From the NCBI GenBank assembly GCA_012837155.1, contig CP051546.1, positions 343,474-407,473 on the forward strand: a stretch of 64,000 nucleotides of DNA. Reading direction: 5' to 3'. A model generated the notes under the pieces. That model was not told the origin of the DNA, did no database searches, and saw only the letters and a list, made by a program, of their open reading frames with translations. Origin of the DNA: Flavobacterium sp. (GTDB lineage Bacteria; Bacteroidota; Bacteroidia; Flavobacteriales; Flavobacteriaceae). Each line of letters starts with the position of its first letter. Position 1 is the stretch's first letter. This document shows, piece by piece, positions 19,186-29,787 of this stretch. The translations under genes and the position numbers were made by a program.

Positions 19186-20545
19186 TCAAATTTCCTCTAA
19201 ACCGAACTTGTTTTTAGTAAAAATTAAAGAGAGGTCTTGTGCGGGAGCGGGTAGTTTTAATTTGGCAATTTTATTTTTGGTAATTTCATCGATTGACAAT
19301 CCCCATTTTTGAAAAAAGGGAACTAAATTGTTTTTAGTTACTAAACACATTGCCAAAACAAACTTATTTGCTTTATCTTGGTTGGATTCACGCTCATTAT
19401 ACACATACGGATTTTGTCTGAAATGCTGATGTACTTTCTTAAGAACCTCCCATCCGTAAACGGACTTGAGCTGATGAAACAATACTAATTTAGCAAACAG
19501 CTCATTATAATCGTCGGGATTATCAACAAGGTAGTTCTTCTTTGGATTAGAAATATATTCTTTCGCTTTTCAAACGAAGTTAATTTTTCGCCATATTCTT
19601 TGGTATTCAATCGAGTGGGTTGCCCCATCTTTTCCTGAACATATAACGAAAACATATTTACATTTATCTCGGTAAGAGCATCCCAAGTCCAAGACGATTG
19701 CTGTTGTGTATGACCTGTTTCGTGCCAAATTGACCATTCTTTTTTAATTTTTCGGGGATAATTAAATCTGTAAAATTATCTTTTTTCATTCCCACCATAT
19801 AATAGGAAGCGTACATATAGTAGTTTTCTTTTTCTTTCTCGGTAGAATACAAATCGACCAAGTAATTCAAGCGCAACCTAGTTTTGGTGTTTTGGAGTGT
19901 GCTATTGTCGAATCCTGCCAATTCTTCTTCTAAATTCAATACCGAATGTATGATTTCAAAAGAAGCATTTATATCTTTCATAGGGGCATTTACATACTCT
20001 TTGTACGGAATAGTAATGAGTACTTGGTCTGACACTAATTGTACAAATGGTGCCGTGGTCATCGTTTTTAAATCATTTTGCCAATTCGCTAAATTACTTT
20101 TGCCAAAATGGTATAACGGAAATGCTTCTCCTCCTTTCACGGTTATATTGACAGTGGTAGGAGTTGTATCATACCCTTCTTTTTTTACAAAAATAAAAGA
20201 CAATATTCCTTCTTGAGATGCTGACAAAGTAGTCGAACCTTCATGTAACTTTTCCTCTACTGTGTTGTTGTGATTGCCCCACATTGGTTTAAAACCAATC
20301 ATATAAGACAGGCTGTACGAATTATCCAAATGCTCGACTGTAAAGGTAATTTCCTCTCCTTTTTTTACATACAATCCCGTGGGTTGATAATCGCACAGGA
20401 TCATTCGGTGGGTTCGACTGGACTCTATTTGCCCTTCGGTAAGCGAAACCAAACTGTACTTTTTTTGATAATTGTCATACGACTGAGCTTGTATTCCCAA
20501 ACAAACTCCAAAAAGCAATGCTGTAATTACGTTCTTTACTCTCAT
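19186..20545 (-). CDS. Secreted M60-family (enhancin-like) metallopeptidase (frameshifted)
   Basis: Starts MRVKNVITALLFGVCLGIQA, a signal peptide. A beta-rich N-terminal part follows (TGLYVKKGEEITFTVEHL). The zinc site WSIWHETGHTQQQ (HExxH) is encoded at about 19700-19730, after KLKKE. Then WTWDALTEINVNMFSLYVQE and a helical C-terminal part FHQLKSVYGWEVLKKVHQHF. Frames change near 19740 and 19570. Repaired length is about 450 residues. M60 peptidases of gut Bacteroidota cleave mucin glycoproteins, but the substrate here is not known. It lies 7 bp behind the 195-residue secreted protein. Confidence 0.82.
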
Positions 20546-20552
20546 TTTGATT

Positions 20553-21140
20553 TTATTTTAAACTTAAATCTTCTAAAGCCGATTGATAGGCTGTTTCAAA
20601 ATCTTCTTTGGCTAACCATTGCGCCTTACGGGCATTTTTCCCGAGAAAAACAACACTATCTTTGCATTTTCCTTTGTAAATAGCAACTCGTTCTCCATTG
20701 GAATCATACACTCCAACATTGACATAAATAGCCGCTCTTGACGAAGTTTCATCGATAATAAATCCCCCAACGGTTTCGTTAAAAGCAATATCACATTTTA
20801 TTTTGAAAGTAAACTGATATTCCTTGGCGGTCTCTTTTTGATTTTTATCTAGCTTGCCTACGCCTGACAAGCGATTTAATCCTTGCTTAAAAACAACAGG
20901 AACATCGGGCACCATTACAACCTGATCCAATTGAAACAACGCTTTTAAACGATTCAATGTGGCTTCTTTTACTCTTCCGTTAAAATCTTCTAGCATTTTA
21001 CCGTTTTTGAAAGCGCCCATTTCGGTATCTTGAACTCCCTCGATCGAAATGGCTACTACTTGCCCTTTTTTGGATTGCGCCTCAACTCCATTACTAAATA
21101 CAAGGAATGCTATGAGTGCGAATTGAACTACTTTTTTCAT
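20553..21140 (-). CDS. Secreted protein of unknown function
   Basis: A 195-residue protein in one frame with signal peptide MKKVVQFALIAFLVFSNGVEAQ. I do not recognise a domain. The mature part alternates beta-like strands (KGQVVAISIEGVQDTEMGAF, AIYVNVGVYDSNGERVAIYK) and ends in a helix (AKEDFETAYQSALEDLSLK). A periplasmic or outer-membrane-associated role is likely from the signal peptide. Its 5' leader is shared in sequence with that of the M1 peptidase gene. It probably forms a transcript with the downstream M60 peptidase. Confidence 0.65.
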   Translation of the reverse strand: MKKVVQFALIAFLVFSNGVEAQSKKGQVVAISIEGVQDTEMGAFKNGKMLEDFNGRVKEATLNRLKALFQLDQVVMVPDVPVVFKQGLNRLSGVGKLDKNQKETAKEYQFTFKIKCDIAFNETVGGFIIDETSSRAAIYVNVGVYDSNGERVAIYKGKCKDSVVFLGKNARKAQWLAKEDFETAYQSALEDLSLK

Positions 21141-21283
21141 GTGTTGATTTTTATTGATTTTTATCGGTAATATGTAATTGATGACCTTTTATATTATTTT
21201 TTTATGTCATCGAACTTCGTTTCGCATATCATCATTGGTGTTTACTTCGCAGTTGCGACCCAATTATGGTCATGCTCATTTCA
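21138..21283 (-). repeat. Shared 5' leader repeat, copy A
   Basis: The region directly upstream of the 195-residue secreted protein resembles 23277-23395 in the same position relative to the M1 gene. Blocks in common (plus strand) are TTTATTGATTTTTATCGGT, TATCATCATTGGTGTTT and GGTCATGCTCATTTCAT. This copy has additional sequence between the blocks. Confidence 0.65.
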
Positions 21284-21406
21284 TTTTCAAATTTTTAAAA
21301 TTCATTTCGTCAAAACTACTAACCAACTAAATAATTCCAAGACGAAGAGTTACTTTTAACAGTAACTCTTACTTTTGGCTCCAATGATGTAAAATAGTAA
21401 TAAACA

Positions 21407-23279
21407 CTATTTTGCCTCATAACTATTATTCTCTCCTTTAATGTCGGCCATTAATTCGCTTGGATCAATGGTAATTTTCTTAACGGCTGCTTTCGATTTC
21501 GAAATGCTAAATTCATACGTTGGATACGCCCAAGCCCAATCGCTCAAAACCGTTCTTTTAATTGCTGGATTCGGGTTTTCTTTTTCAAAATTCATCATCC
21601 GCAACGGAATGTAAAAACTCTCTTTTGTGCCATCGTTATATTCCACCAAAGATCGATTGGCATGGGCATTCTACCCATTCTTTCTAATATAATTGTTGTT
21701 TTATTTCCATCCTCTTTTACTTCCTTAATTCCATAATCAATGGTGTTGGTTGTTTCTGTCCAATCGGTTAAATACCATTCCAAGTTTGCTCCTGACACGC
21801 GCTCGGCAGTTCGCTTGATGTCGTTTGGTGTTGGATGTTTGAATTTAAAATCTTGAAAATATTTTTTTACTGTTTTCTTTAGATTTTCTTTCCCAATCAC
21901 ATATTCTAGCTGCGACAGGAAAATTTCTCCTTTGCTGTAAGAAGAAATGCTATACGATCTGTTTTCGTCATATCGATCCGCTTGTGTGGTTTGTGGCTGC
22001 TCCTTACCAGATTCTACTAATTTAGCATAGGCTTTATAAGTTGATTTAAAAGGATTTTCTTTTTTTTGACAGTAATTTCATTTAGTGCCAAGTCTTCAAT
22101 ATAGGAAGTAAATCCTTCATCCATCCAAGGATGCTCACTTTCATTGGATGCCAAAATATGCTGAAACCAAGAATGACCTAACTCGTGAGTTGCAGTTCCT
22201 AAAATTCCTTCCAAAGTCCCGTTTCCAAGCATCAAAGTACACATAGCATATTCCATTCCGCCATCGCCTCCTTGAATAAATGAGTATTGCTTATAAGGGT
22301 AATTACCAACGTTGTTATTGTAAATAGCCATCACTTTGACCATTAAAGGTTGTAATGCTTTCCAATTATCAATAATTTTGGGATTGTTTTTATACAAAAA
22401 ATGCAAATCGACATCCTTTGGTCCTTTAATTACATCGTGTATGTAATTTTTATCGGCAGCCCAGGTAAAATCATGCACCATTGGCGCAACAAAATGCCAA
22501 GTCAGCGTTTTTGTTTTCTTTGGATACACCACCGTATTTCCAACATCTTGATAGCCGTGACCTGTTTCATTTGGGTTTTGCAAATAACCGCTTCCGCCCA
22601 GAACATAGTCCTTATCGATGGTTATAGCAACATCAAAATCTCCCCAAACTCCGTGAAATTCTCTCGCTATATAAGGATTTGTGTGCCAACCTTCGAAATC
22701 AAATTCGGCCATTTTGGGATACCACTGTGCCATTGAAAATTCGACTCCTTCAAGATTATTCCTACCTGAACGACGAATTTGAATGGGAACTTGTCCGTCA
22801 AAATCTAATGTTAGTGTGGTTTTCGAATTAGGCAAAATAGGCTTTGCCAAAATTACTTCGAGGATGGTTCCCACCGTTTTTGTCGCTGCATTTTCTCCAT
22901 CTTGCTTGAAATTTGAAATGTTCAAATACCCTATTTCATTGGGTTTCAAAATTTTTATTCGGCTTTCTTTACTTTCTTTGCCTCCAACATTTATTTTATT
23001 GACCATTCTTCCATCTGGATCCACAATGGCTTGCAATCGAGCATCCATTTCGCTCCCAGGCTGAAAAGCATTATTAAACAAATGATAAAAAACGCGTCTC
23101 AAAGTATCCGATGAATTATTGGTGTAAACCAATTCTTGTTTTCCTTTGTATTGATACTTTTTTGCATCCATTACAACATCCATTTTGTAGCTAACATGCT
23201 GTTGCCAATACGTTGTGCTTTGTGCAAAAAGATTTCCGAAACTAATGGAAATTGCGACAAATAAAAAGATTTTTTTCAT
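21407..23279 (-). CDS. Secreted M1-family zinc aminopeptidase (frameshifted)
   Basis: Starts MKKIFLFVAISISFGNLFAQ, a signal peptide. The M1 exopeptidase motif is GGDGGMEYAM. The zinc motif is TATHELGHSWFQHILASNE, with the third ligand in MDEGFTSYIE (HExxH-18-E). The C-terminal helical domain includes YSKGEIFLSQLEYVIG and TPNDIKRTAERVSG. Frames change near 22060 and 21635. Repaired length is about 620 residues. It probably trims peptides in the periplasm or at the surface. It belongs with the neighbouring M60 and S8 peptidases as a proteolytic group. Confidence 0.9.
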
Positions 23280-23395
23280 GTGTTGGTATTTATTGATTTT
23301 TATCGGTTATATGTAATTGCTTCGTCTATTCGCTAGCACTCGGGTCGCCTATCATCATTGGTGTTTGCGACCCATAACGGTCATGCTCATTTCAT
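23277..23395 (-). repeat. Shared 5' leader repeat, copy B
   Basis: Second copy of the leader at 21138-21283, ending at the M1 start codon. Here GGGTCGC and GCGACCC flank the central block and could form a 7-bp stem (23342-23348 with 23367-23373). Confidence 0.65.
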
Positions 23396-23409
23396 ACGGA
23401 TTAAAATAA

Positions 23410-23439
23410 AAAATGGAAGGGTTTTCGCCCTTCCATTTT
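23410..23439 (-). terminator. Terminator of the S8 peptidase gene
   Basis: AAAATGGAAGGG pairs perfectly with CCCTTCCATTTT around TTTTCG. It lies 15 bp past the S8 stop codon on the minus strand and would separate it from the M1 gene leader. Confidence 0.8.
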
Positions 23440-23454
23440 AAAATTAAAGATTAA

Positions 23455-25035
23455 TTATTTGCTTTTTGATATTTTTTCGGCCATCAATAAAGCCGTATAG
23501 GCATTGACCATTTTACCAGATTTTGACGACTCTGCTGCCTTTTTAGACTCTTTATCTTCGCCCAAAAGCACAGTAGCAGGAAGTGGTGTTCCAGAATCGA
23601 TTAAGATTTGTTTCACTTGCTTAGCCGATAATTTTGGATAATAGGAACGAATCAAAGCGGCCACTCCAGCGGCATTTGGCGAAGCCATAGAAGTTCCTTG
23701 TTCGTATTTGAATTTGTTATTAGGAACCGTCGCATAAATTTCTGCTCCAGGAGCAAACACGTCTACATTGAAAGCACCATAATTTGAAAAATCCGTAACA
23801 ACACCTTCTCCATAAGCATAATTCAAAGCTCCAACCGTTAATACATTAGAAGCAAATTCTTTTTTATTGTCATCCGAATCATTTGGAAAATTGGTGTTTT
23901 CAGGTAAATCAATGTTTAGCCCATCGTTTCCGGCAGCATGAACAAAAAGAACGTCTTTCTTTTCTGCGTATTTTATGGCATCATACACCCATTGTTTGTG
24001 AGGAGAATAACTTTTTCCAAAACTTCCGTTAATTACTTTGGCGCCATTATCAGCCGCATAACGAATGGCTAATGCAATATCTTTATCGTATTCATCTCCA
24101 TTAGGTACGGCTCTCACGGCCATGATTTCTACATTATTGGCAACACCATCTCCGCCAATTTTGTTGTTGCGTACTTGCCCAATAATTCCAGCAACATGTG
24201 TCCCGTGAAGTGCTTCTTCTTTGTCTGGACCATAAACAATATTGTTTCCGTATTTGGTGTTTTTTATATCATCTGGATTATCGCCAACTATTTTTCGCCC
24301 ATCAAATTCTTTGTTTAGATTATAATTGACCTCATCGTAAACATAATCTGAAAATTCTTTTAATCCTGCCCGAAATCCAGAACCAGCATTAGTCATCACT
24401 TGAGTCATAATCCTTTTACTTCTGCTCAAATCAGTATCTGTAGTTACGATTCCTTTCAAGTCTTCAATGGTATATTCTTCCTTATTTAATTGTTTTTGAA
24501 TAGATTTATCAGCAGCCATCAAGAAATCGACTTGCTGTTTGTCTTTCATTGCTTTATCGTATTTTTCATTATACGCCGCAAGAGCACTCTTGTAAATGGC
24601 CGATCCATCGTCGCCTTTTTTAAGATTCGAGTCATTTCTAAAGCTTCCTTTCCAGCATTTCCTAGAAAATTCCAACCGTGAATATCATCTATGTAGCCGT
24701 TTTTATCATCATCGATTCCGTTTCCGGGAATTTCTTTTTTGTTCGTCCAAAACTACCGATTTTAAATCATCGTGGTCAATATCAACTCCAGAATCTATAA
24801 TTCCAACAATTACTTGATACTTTTTTTTTCCTTTTAATAATTCTGCGTAGGCTTTATCAACACTCATTCCTGGAATACTGTCTTTGGCTAAATCAAGATG
24901 CGACCATCGTTGCAGTTCTGTTTCGCTCAGTTTTCCTTTTTTGGCAATATATCCTGTCGATGTTTGTCCATTAGCCGAAAGGCATAAAGACAAAGCGGTA
25001 AATAATGCTAATGAAGCTAAATTAATCTTTTTCAT
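23455..25035 (-). CDS. Secreted S8-family (subtilisin-like) serine peptidase (frameshifted)
   Basis: Signal peptide MKKINLASLALFTALSLCL. The catalytic Asp is in VIVGIIDSGVDIDHDDL, the His in LHGTHVAGIIGQV and the Ser in QGTSMASPNAAGVAALI. The oxyanion Asn is in HAAGNDGLN. An Asp-rich stretch, GIDDDKNGYIDD, bridges the break between the frames at about 24735 and looks like a calcium site. A second break is near 24630. The insert between Asp and His is long, as in other Bacteroidota S8 proteins. Repaired length is about 525 residues. No type IX sorting domain is seen at the C-terminus. Confidence 0.9.
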
Positions 25036-25251
25036 GTTATGCTACTATTTGTAATTTAAATATAGTGCCGCCTTTTTTCACTATAATTTGTTTTTTTTAA
25101 AATTTTGGCGGTTTTATGTATTAGGTATTCCTCTATTTATTGAAAAATCAAAAATAGCCTAAGTAAATTTAATATTACACAATCGTTAACTATTTTTTAA
25201 GATAAAATGCTAAAAATCCATTTTACAATAAAAATAGAGGTAAAAGACATT

Positions 25252-26113
25252 TTACAAAATTTCCTCACAACTAAAAACATCCTTCAAACGCACTCCTTTT
25301 TCTGTATGTTGCACTGTTATGATTTCATTATGCACATCGTGCTCTAAGAACAAATAAAAATTATTTTCAGCAGCGGCATTCAGTAATTTCGCTTTTTCAG
25401 TCAATGTCAAAAGCGGGTCTCGTATCATAACCCGTAACATAAGGCAAAGGCAAGTGCCCAACCGTAGGTAGCAAATCGGCCATAAAACAAATGGTTTTGT
25501 CTTGGTATTTCAGTTGTGGAATCATTTGTTTTTCGGTATGACCATCGCTAAAGAAAATAGCAAAACCCAGCTCTGATTTTTCCAGTAAATCGCCTTCGGG
25601 TCTTTTTTATAAAATGAAGGTGTCCACTCTCTTGAATGGGCAAATGTTTTCCGATAAAAAGAAGCTTTTTCCCTTAGATTGGGTTTCGTTAGCCCATTCC
25701 CAATGGTTGTCATTCGTCCAATATTTGGCGTTTTTAAAGGCTACTTCATATCCCGTTTTTATTCTTATTCCACTGCACACTTCCGCCACAATGATCAAAA
25801 TGAAGATGCGTCAAAAACACATCGGTAATATCATCGCGATGAAAGCCGTATTTGCCAAAGGAATTGTCTAATGAATGTGTTCCCCCAAAGCGAATAATAG
25901 CCAAAAAACTTTCTCCGATTGTTTGTTTCCCATTCCGTTATCTATCAAAATCAAGCGATTCCCATCTTCTATTAGCAGGCAACGCGCCGCTATGTCAATA
26001 CAATTTTTTTCATCGGCTGGATTGGTTTTGTTCCAAATTGTTTTTGGGACAACCCCAAACATGGCACCACCATCAAGCTTAAAATTACCAGTTTCTATAG
26101 CATATAATTTCAT
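25252..26113 (-). CDS. MBL-fold metallo-hydrolase (several frameshifts)
   Basis: Metallo-beta-lactamase fold. Starts MKLYAIETGNFKLDGGAMFG. The zinc motif reads FLTHLHFDHCGGSVQWNK (HxHxDH) in the frame at about 25760-25820. Later parts include KQSEKVFWLLFALGEH and LPTVGHLPLPYVTGYDT, with EHDVHNEIITVQHTEKGV at the end. At least four frame changes occur (near 25870, 25740, 25600, 25450). About 285 residues after repair. Of the lactonase/quinol-type hydrolases it most resembles the generic MBL group; substrate unknown. Confidence 0.8.
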
Positions 26114-26284
26114 TGATTTACTTTATTATTTCAAATAAAAACAAAGTTAGCGAATCCTTTTACTTATTATAGGAAACCAAATCAACTTTTTCTATTCGGT
26201 CATTAGTTATAAAAATGTTATATGTTTGACAAAAGCCCAATTGTAATATCTTTGCACTTTATTTAGACAAATCAAATAAGGATT

Positions 26285-26612
26285 ATGATTAAAGTTTCTG
26301 ATACTGCCAAAAGAAAATCATCGATTTAATGAAAGAAGATGGTTTTGATGCTGCTGCCGATTATGTAAGAGTTGGTGTGAAAAGCGGTGGTTGCTCTGGT
26401 TTGTCTTATGATTTGAAATTTGACAAAAACAAAGGCGAAGACGATAAAATTTTTGTAGATAACGAAATAACAATTGCCGTAGAAAAGAAATCATTTCTCT
26501 ATTAGCTGGAACAATTTTAGAATTTTCTGGAGGATTAAACGGAAAAGGTTTTGTTTTCAACAACCCAAATGCAAGTAGGACTTGTGGTTGCGGAGAGAGT
26601 TTTTCCTTGTAA
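26285..26612 (+). CDS. A-type Fe-S carrier, SufA/IscA family (frameshifted)
   Basis: Small cluster carrier of about 109 residues. It starts MIKVSDTAK, and the three conserved Cys are visible: one in [17 protein letters not shown] and two in [11 protein letters not shown] at the end. The stretch [20 protein letters not shown] leads into [17 protein letters not shown]. Frames change near 26310 and 26490. First gene of the SUF cluster and the likely acceptor of clusters made by SufBCD. Confidence 0.88.
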
Positions 26613-26626
26613 ATAATTTAAAGATT

Positions 26627-26952
26627 ATGACGAAATCTTTTGAAGAATTCGAAGTTCACAAAGAAGAGTTGTCTTAACAAAATTAGTTTTTGAATTATTA
26701 AATAAGAATATGGGTTGAAAAGAGCGGTTGTGTCCATTACAAATAATATTGCAAAGGTTCTGAATACAACAATAATAGGCAATTTATAAGATACCTGAAA
26801 TATTCAAAAGGCAGTTGTGCGAAAGTTAGAAATGTGTTGCTATTATCAAGAGAATTGCAGTTTATGTAATCAGGATAGCATTCAAATTAGTTATGATGTA
26901 AGCATGGGAATATCTCAAACCTTTCGAATTTCATAAAATACCTAAACAATAA
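26627..26952 (+). CDS. Four-helix-bundle protein (23S rRNA intervening-sequence family), frameshifted
   Basis: Reading across about four indels gives MTKSFEEFEVHK, then LTKLVFELLNKEYGLKRAVV, then SITNNIAEGSEYNNNRQFIR, then YLKYSKGSCAEVRN. It ends near SMGISQ...FIKYLKQ. NIAEG and the FI.YL..SKGS pattern are hallmarks of the S23/four-helix-bundle family, frequent as single genes in Bacteroidota. The function is not known. It lies between the A-type carrier and sufB, where standard SUF operons have no such gene. The end coordinate is approximate. Confidence 0.7.
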
Positions 26953-27007
26953 TACTAAAGATTAGCATTCAATCTTTGAATTTTTTAATCTTAAATTTTA
27001 TAATTAA

Positions 27008-28450
27008 ATGAGCAAATATACCGAAGACCATTTACGAGTTGAACTCGAAACTAAAGAATACGAGTACGGATTTTATACAGATATAGAATCGGATACTTTT
27101 CCTATTGGTTTGAACGAAGCTATTGTTCGTGCCATTTCGCACAGGAAAGAAGAACCACAATGGATGACCGATTGGCGCATTGAAGCTTTTTAGAGCGTGG
27201 GAAAAAATGATTGAACCAGAATGGGCAAATGTGCAGTATGCCAACCTGATTTTCAGGCGATTTCCTATTATTCAGCTCCAAAAGCGATTGACCCAAATAA
27301 GTCATTAGACGATGTAGATCCAGAGCTTTTAGAAATGTATAAAAAATTAGGAATCTCAGTCGATGAGCAAAAAATGATGAATAATGTGGCTATGGACATT
27401 GTGGTCGATTCAGTTTCGGTTGCAACAACATTCAAGAAAACATTAGGCGAAAAAGGAATTATTTTTATGAGTATTTCCGAAGCAATTAAAGAACATCCTG
27501 AGTTAGTAAAAAAATATTTAGGCACGGTGTGCCACAAAAAGATAATTTTTATGCTGCATTAAATTCGGCTGTTTTCTCTGATGGTTCGTTTGTTATATTC
27601 CAAAGGTGTTCGTTGCCCAATGGAACTTTCGACTTATTTCCGTATCAATCAAGCTGGAACCGGACAATTCGAAAGAACGTTGCTTATTGCTGATGAAGGC
27701 AGTTATGTTTCCTATCTTGAAGGTTGCACCGCACCAAGTCGTGATGAAAATCAATTGCACGCAGCGGGTTGTTGAACTTATCGCCATGGACGGTGCCGAA
27801 ATTAAATATTCGACCGTTCAAAACTGGTATCCTGGAAACAAGGAAGGAAAAGGCGGTGTTTTTAATTTTGTAACCAAAAGAGGTTTGTGCGAGAAAAACG
27901 CAAAATTTCTTGGACACAAGTCGAAACTGGTTCGGCCGTAACTTGGAAATATCCTTCTTGCATTTTAAAAGGCGACAATTCAGTAGGCGAATTTATTCGA
28001 TTGCGGTAACCAATAATTTCCAACAAGCCGATACGGGAACCAAGATGATCCATCTTGGAAAAAACACAAAATCAACGATTATTTCTAAAGGAATTTCTGC
28101 GGGAAAATCGCATAATAGTTATAGAGGTTTAGTGAAATTGGTCCAAAACGCAGACAACGCAAGGAACTTTTCGCAATGCGATTCGCGTTTGATGGAAACA
28201 ATTGCAGTGCCAATACTTTTCCATACATCGAAAGCAAAAATCCATCCGCAAAATTGAACATGAAGCCACGACGAGTAAAATTGGCGAAGACCAAGTTTTC
28301 TATTGCAATCAACGTGGAATCCAACCGAAAAAGCTATCGCATTAATCGTAAACGGTTTTAGCAAAGATGTTTGAATAAGTTGCCCATGGAATTTGCAGTC
28401 GAAGCTCAAAAATTGTTGGAGATAAGTTTGGAAGGAAGTGTAGGCTAATT
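27008..28450 (+). CDS. sufB: Fe-S cluster assembly protein SufB (frameshifted)
   Basis: Scaffold subunit of SufBC2D. Repaired, it reads [20 protein letters not shown] and continues through [39 protein letters not shown] and [14 protein letters not shown]-type sequence (here [20 protein letters not shown]). [10 protein letters not shown] and [15 protein letters not shown] lie near the end. At least six frame changes occur (about 27190, 27240, 27530, 27770, 27905, 28190 onward). Length of about 480 residues is normal. Separated from sufC by a toxin-antitoxin pair. Confidence 0.92.
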
Positions 28451-28491
28451 TTTTGTAAATTTGAAGGAACACTATTAAATTACACTATTAT

Positions 28492-28696
28492 GGAACTCAT
28501 TTTAAAAAACGTTAGAAAAAAGATTTTCCAGTTTTAAAATCATTGGCAAATCATTGGGTTTCGAAATCGTTCAAGAAACCGAAAAAACCATATAATCCAG
28601 AGTTTGTAAAAGAAATTTTGGAAGCAGCAAAAGAAGTTAGAGAAGGAAAAAGGAATTAGAATGACAATGGAAGAATTGAAAGAATTATGCAAATAG
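28492..28696 (+). CDS. Putative antitoxin of a YoeB-type module (frameshifted)
   Basis: Reading through an indel near 28535 gives MELILKNVRKK, then FPVLKSLAKSLGFEIVQETE, then PYNPEFVKEILEAAKEVREG and MTMEELKELCK, about 68 residues. It resembles small antitoxins encoded before Txe/YoeB toxins in Bacteroidota: a DNA-binding N-terminus and a helical C-terminal toxin-wrapping tail. It overlaps the toxin start by 10 bp, as is usual for such pairs. The identification leans on the neighbouring toxin. Confidence 0.7.
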
Positions 28697-28957
28697 ATTT
28701 TTCAAGTAAAGCCAAAGCAGATTAATATTTTTGGAATAAATCGGGCAATAAATCGTTACTGAATAAAATATTTCTCTAATTGAAGATATTCAATTACATC
28801 CTTTGAAGGAATTGGTAAACCAGAACCTTTAAAACATAATTTATCTGGTTATTGGTCAAGGAGAATAAATCAGGAACATCGAATTATTTACGAAATTATA
28901 GATGAAAATACTGTAAATATTCTAAGTATTATTTCATTAAAAGGTCATTACGAATAA
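28687..28957 (+). CDS. Txe/YoeB-family mRNA interferase toxin (frameshifted)
   Basis: Repaired reading MQIDFSSKAKADY.FWKKSG, then ISLIEDIQLHPFEGIGKPEP, then LKHNLSGYWSRRINQEHRII, then YEIIDENTVNILSIISLKGH ending YE. The LSGYWSRRINQEHRIIYEI stretch is the diagnostic core of YoeB toxins, with the Arg/His pair and terminal His-Tyr used in ribosome-dependent mRNA cleavage. In-frame stops near 28720 and 28780 come from missing bases. If real, the toxin would be dead; I think assembly error. It lies between sufB and sufC. Confidence 0.8.
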
Positions 28958-28971
28958 ACAAAACAAACAAG

Positions 28972-29718
28972 ATGTTATCAATAAAAAATTTACACGCCTC
29001 TATTGGAGACAAAGAATTCTTAAAGGAATCAACCTTGAGTAAAAGCGGGAGAAATTCACGGCCATTATGGGACCAAACGGTGCCGAAAAAGTACCTTTCA
29101 GCCATTATAGCCGGAAACGAAAATTACGAGGTAACCGAAGGAGAAATCCTTTTGGACACAAGATATTTCGGAATTGGCTCCAGAAGAAAGAGCGCACAAA
29201 GGCGTTTTTCTTTCGTTTCAATATCCTGTCGACAATTCCAGGCGTTTCGGTAACCAACTTATGAGAACGGCTATTAACGGAAACCCGAAAAGCAAACGGT
29301 TTAGATGAAATGCCAGCAACGAAATGCTGAAAATGATTCGAGAAAAATCGGAATTATTAGAAATTGATCGTAAATTTTTATCTCGTTCCTTAAACGAAGG
29401 TTTTTCGGGTGGAGAAAAAAAACGCAACGAAATTTTTCAAATGGCAATGCTCGAACCAAACTCGCCATTCTTGATGAGACAGATTCTGGGACTGGATATT
29501 GATGCCTTCGGATTGTTGCTAATGGAGTAAATAAATTGAAAAGTGACAAAACTGCTATCGTCGTAATTACACATTATCAAAGACTTTAGACTATATCGTT
29601 CCTGATTTTGTACACGTTTTTATACAACGGAAAAATTGTAAAATCTGGAGGAAAAGAATTAGCTTACGAACTCGAAGAAAAAGGATACGACTGGATTAAA
29701 CAAGAACAAGAAGCATAA
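28972..29718 (+). CDS. sufC: Fe-S cluster assembly ATPase SufC (frameshifted)
   Basis: ABC-type ATPase of the SUF complex. Starts [19 protein letters not shown]. Walker A should be GPNGAGKST; here the bases give GPNGAEKV-like text split between two frames, because of indels near 29080. The ABC signature is [20 protein letters not shown] and the Walker B region [14 protein letters not shown] is readable across frames near 29475. The end is [17 protein letters not shown]. At least seven frame changes. Length of 249 residues is normal. Confidence 0.9.
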
Positions 29719-29787
29719 GGAGTTGTCGGTTGTGGATTGTCAGTTTTTGGCAACCATCAACTATCAACTAACAACCATCAACTAAAT

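Noticed and set aside
28687-28957. YoeB toxin called a dead pseudogene because of stops
   Set aside because: The stops come from single-base shifts of the kind seen in essential genes nearby, so decay cannot be concluded.
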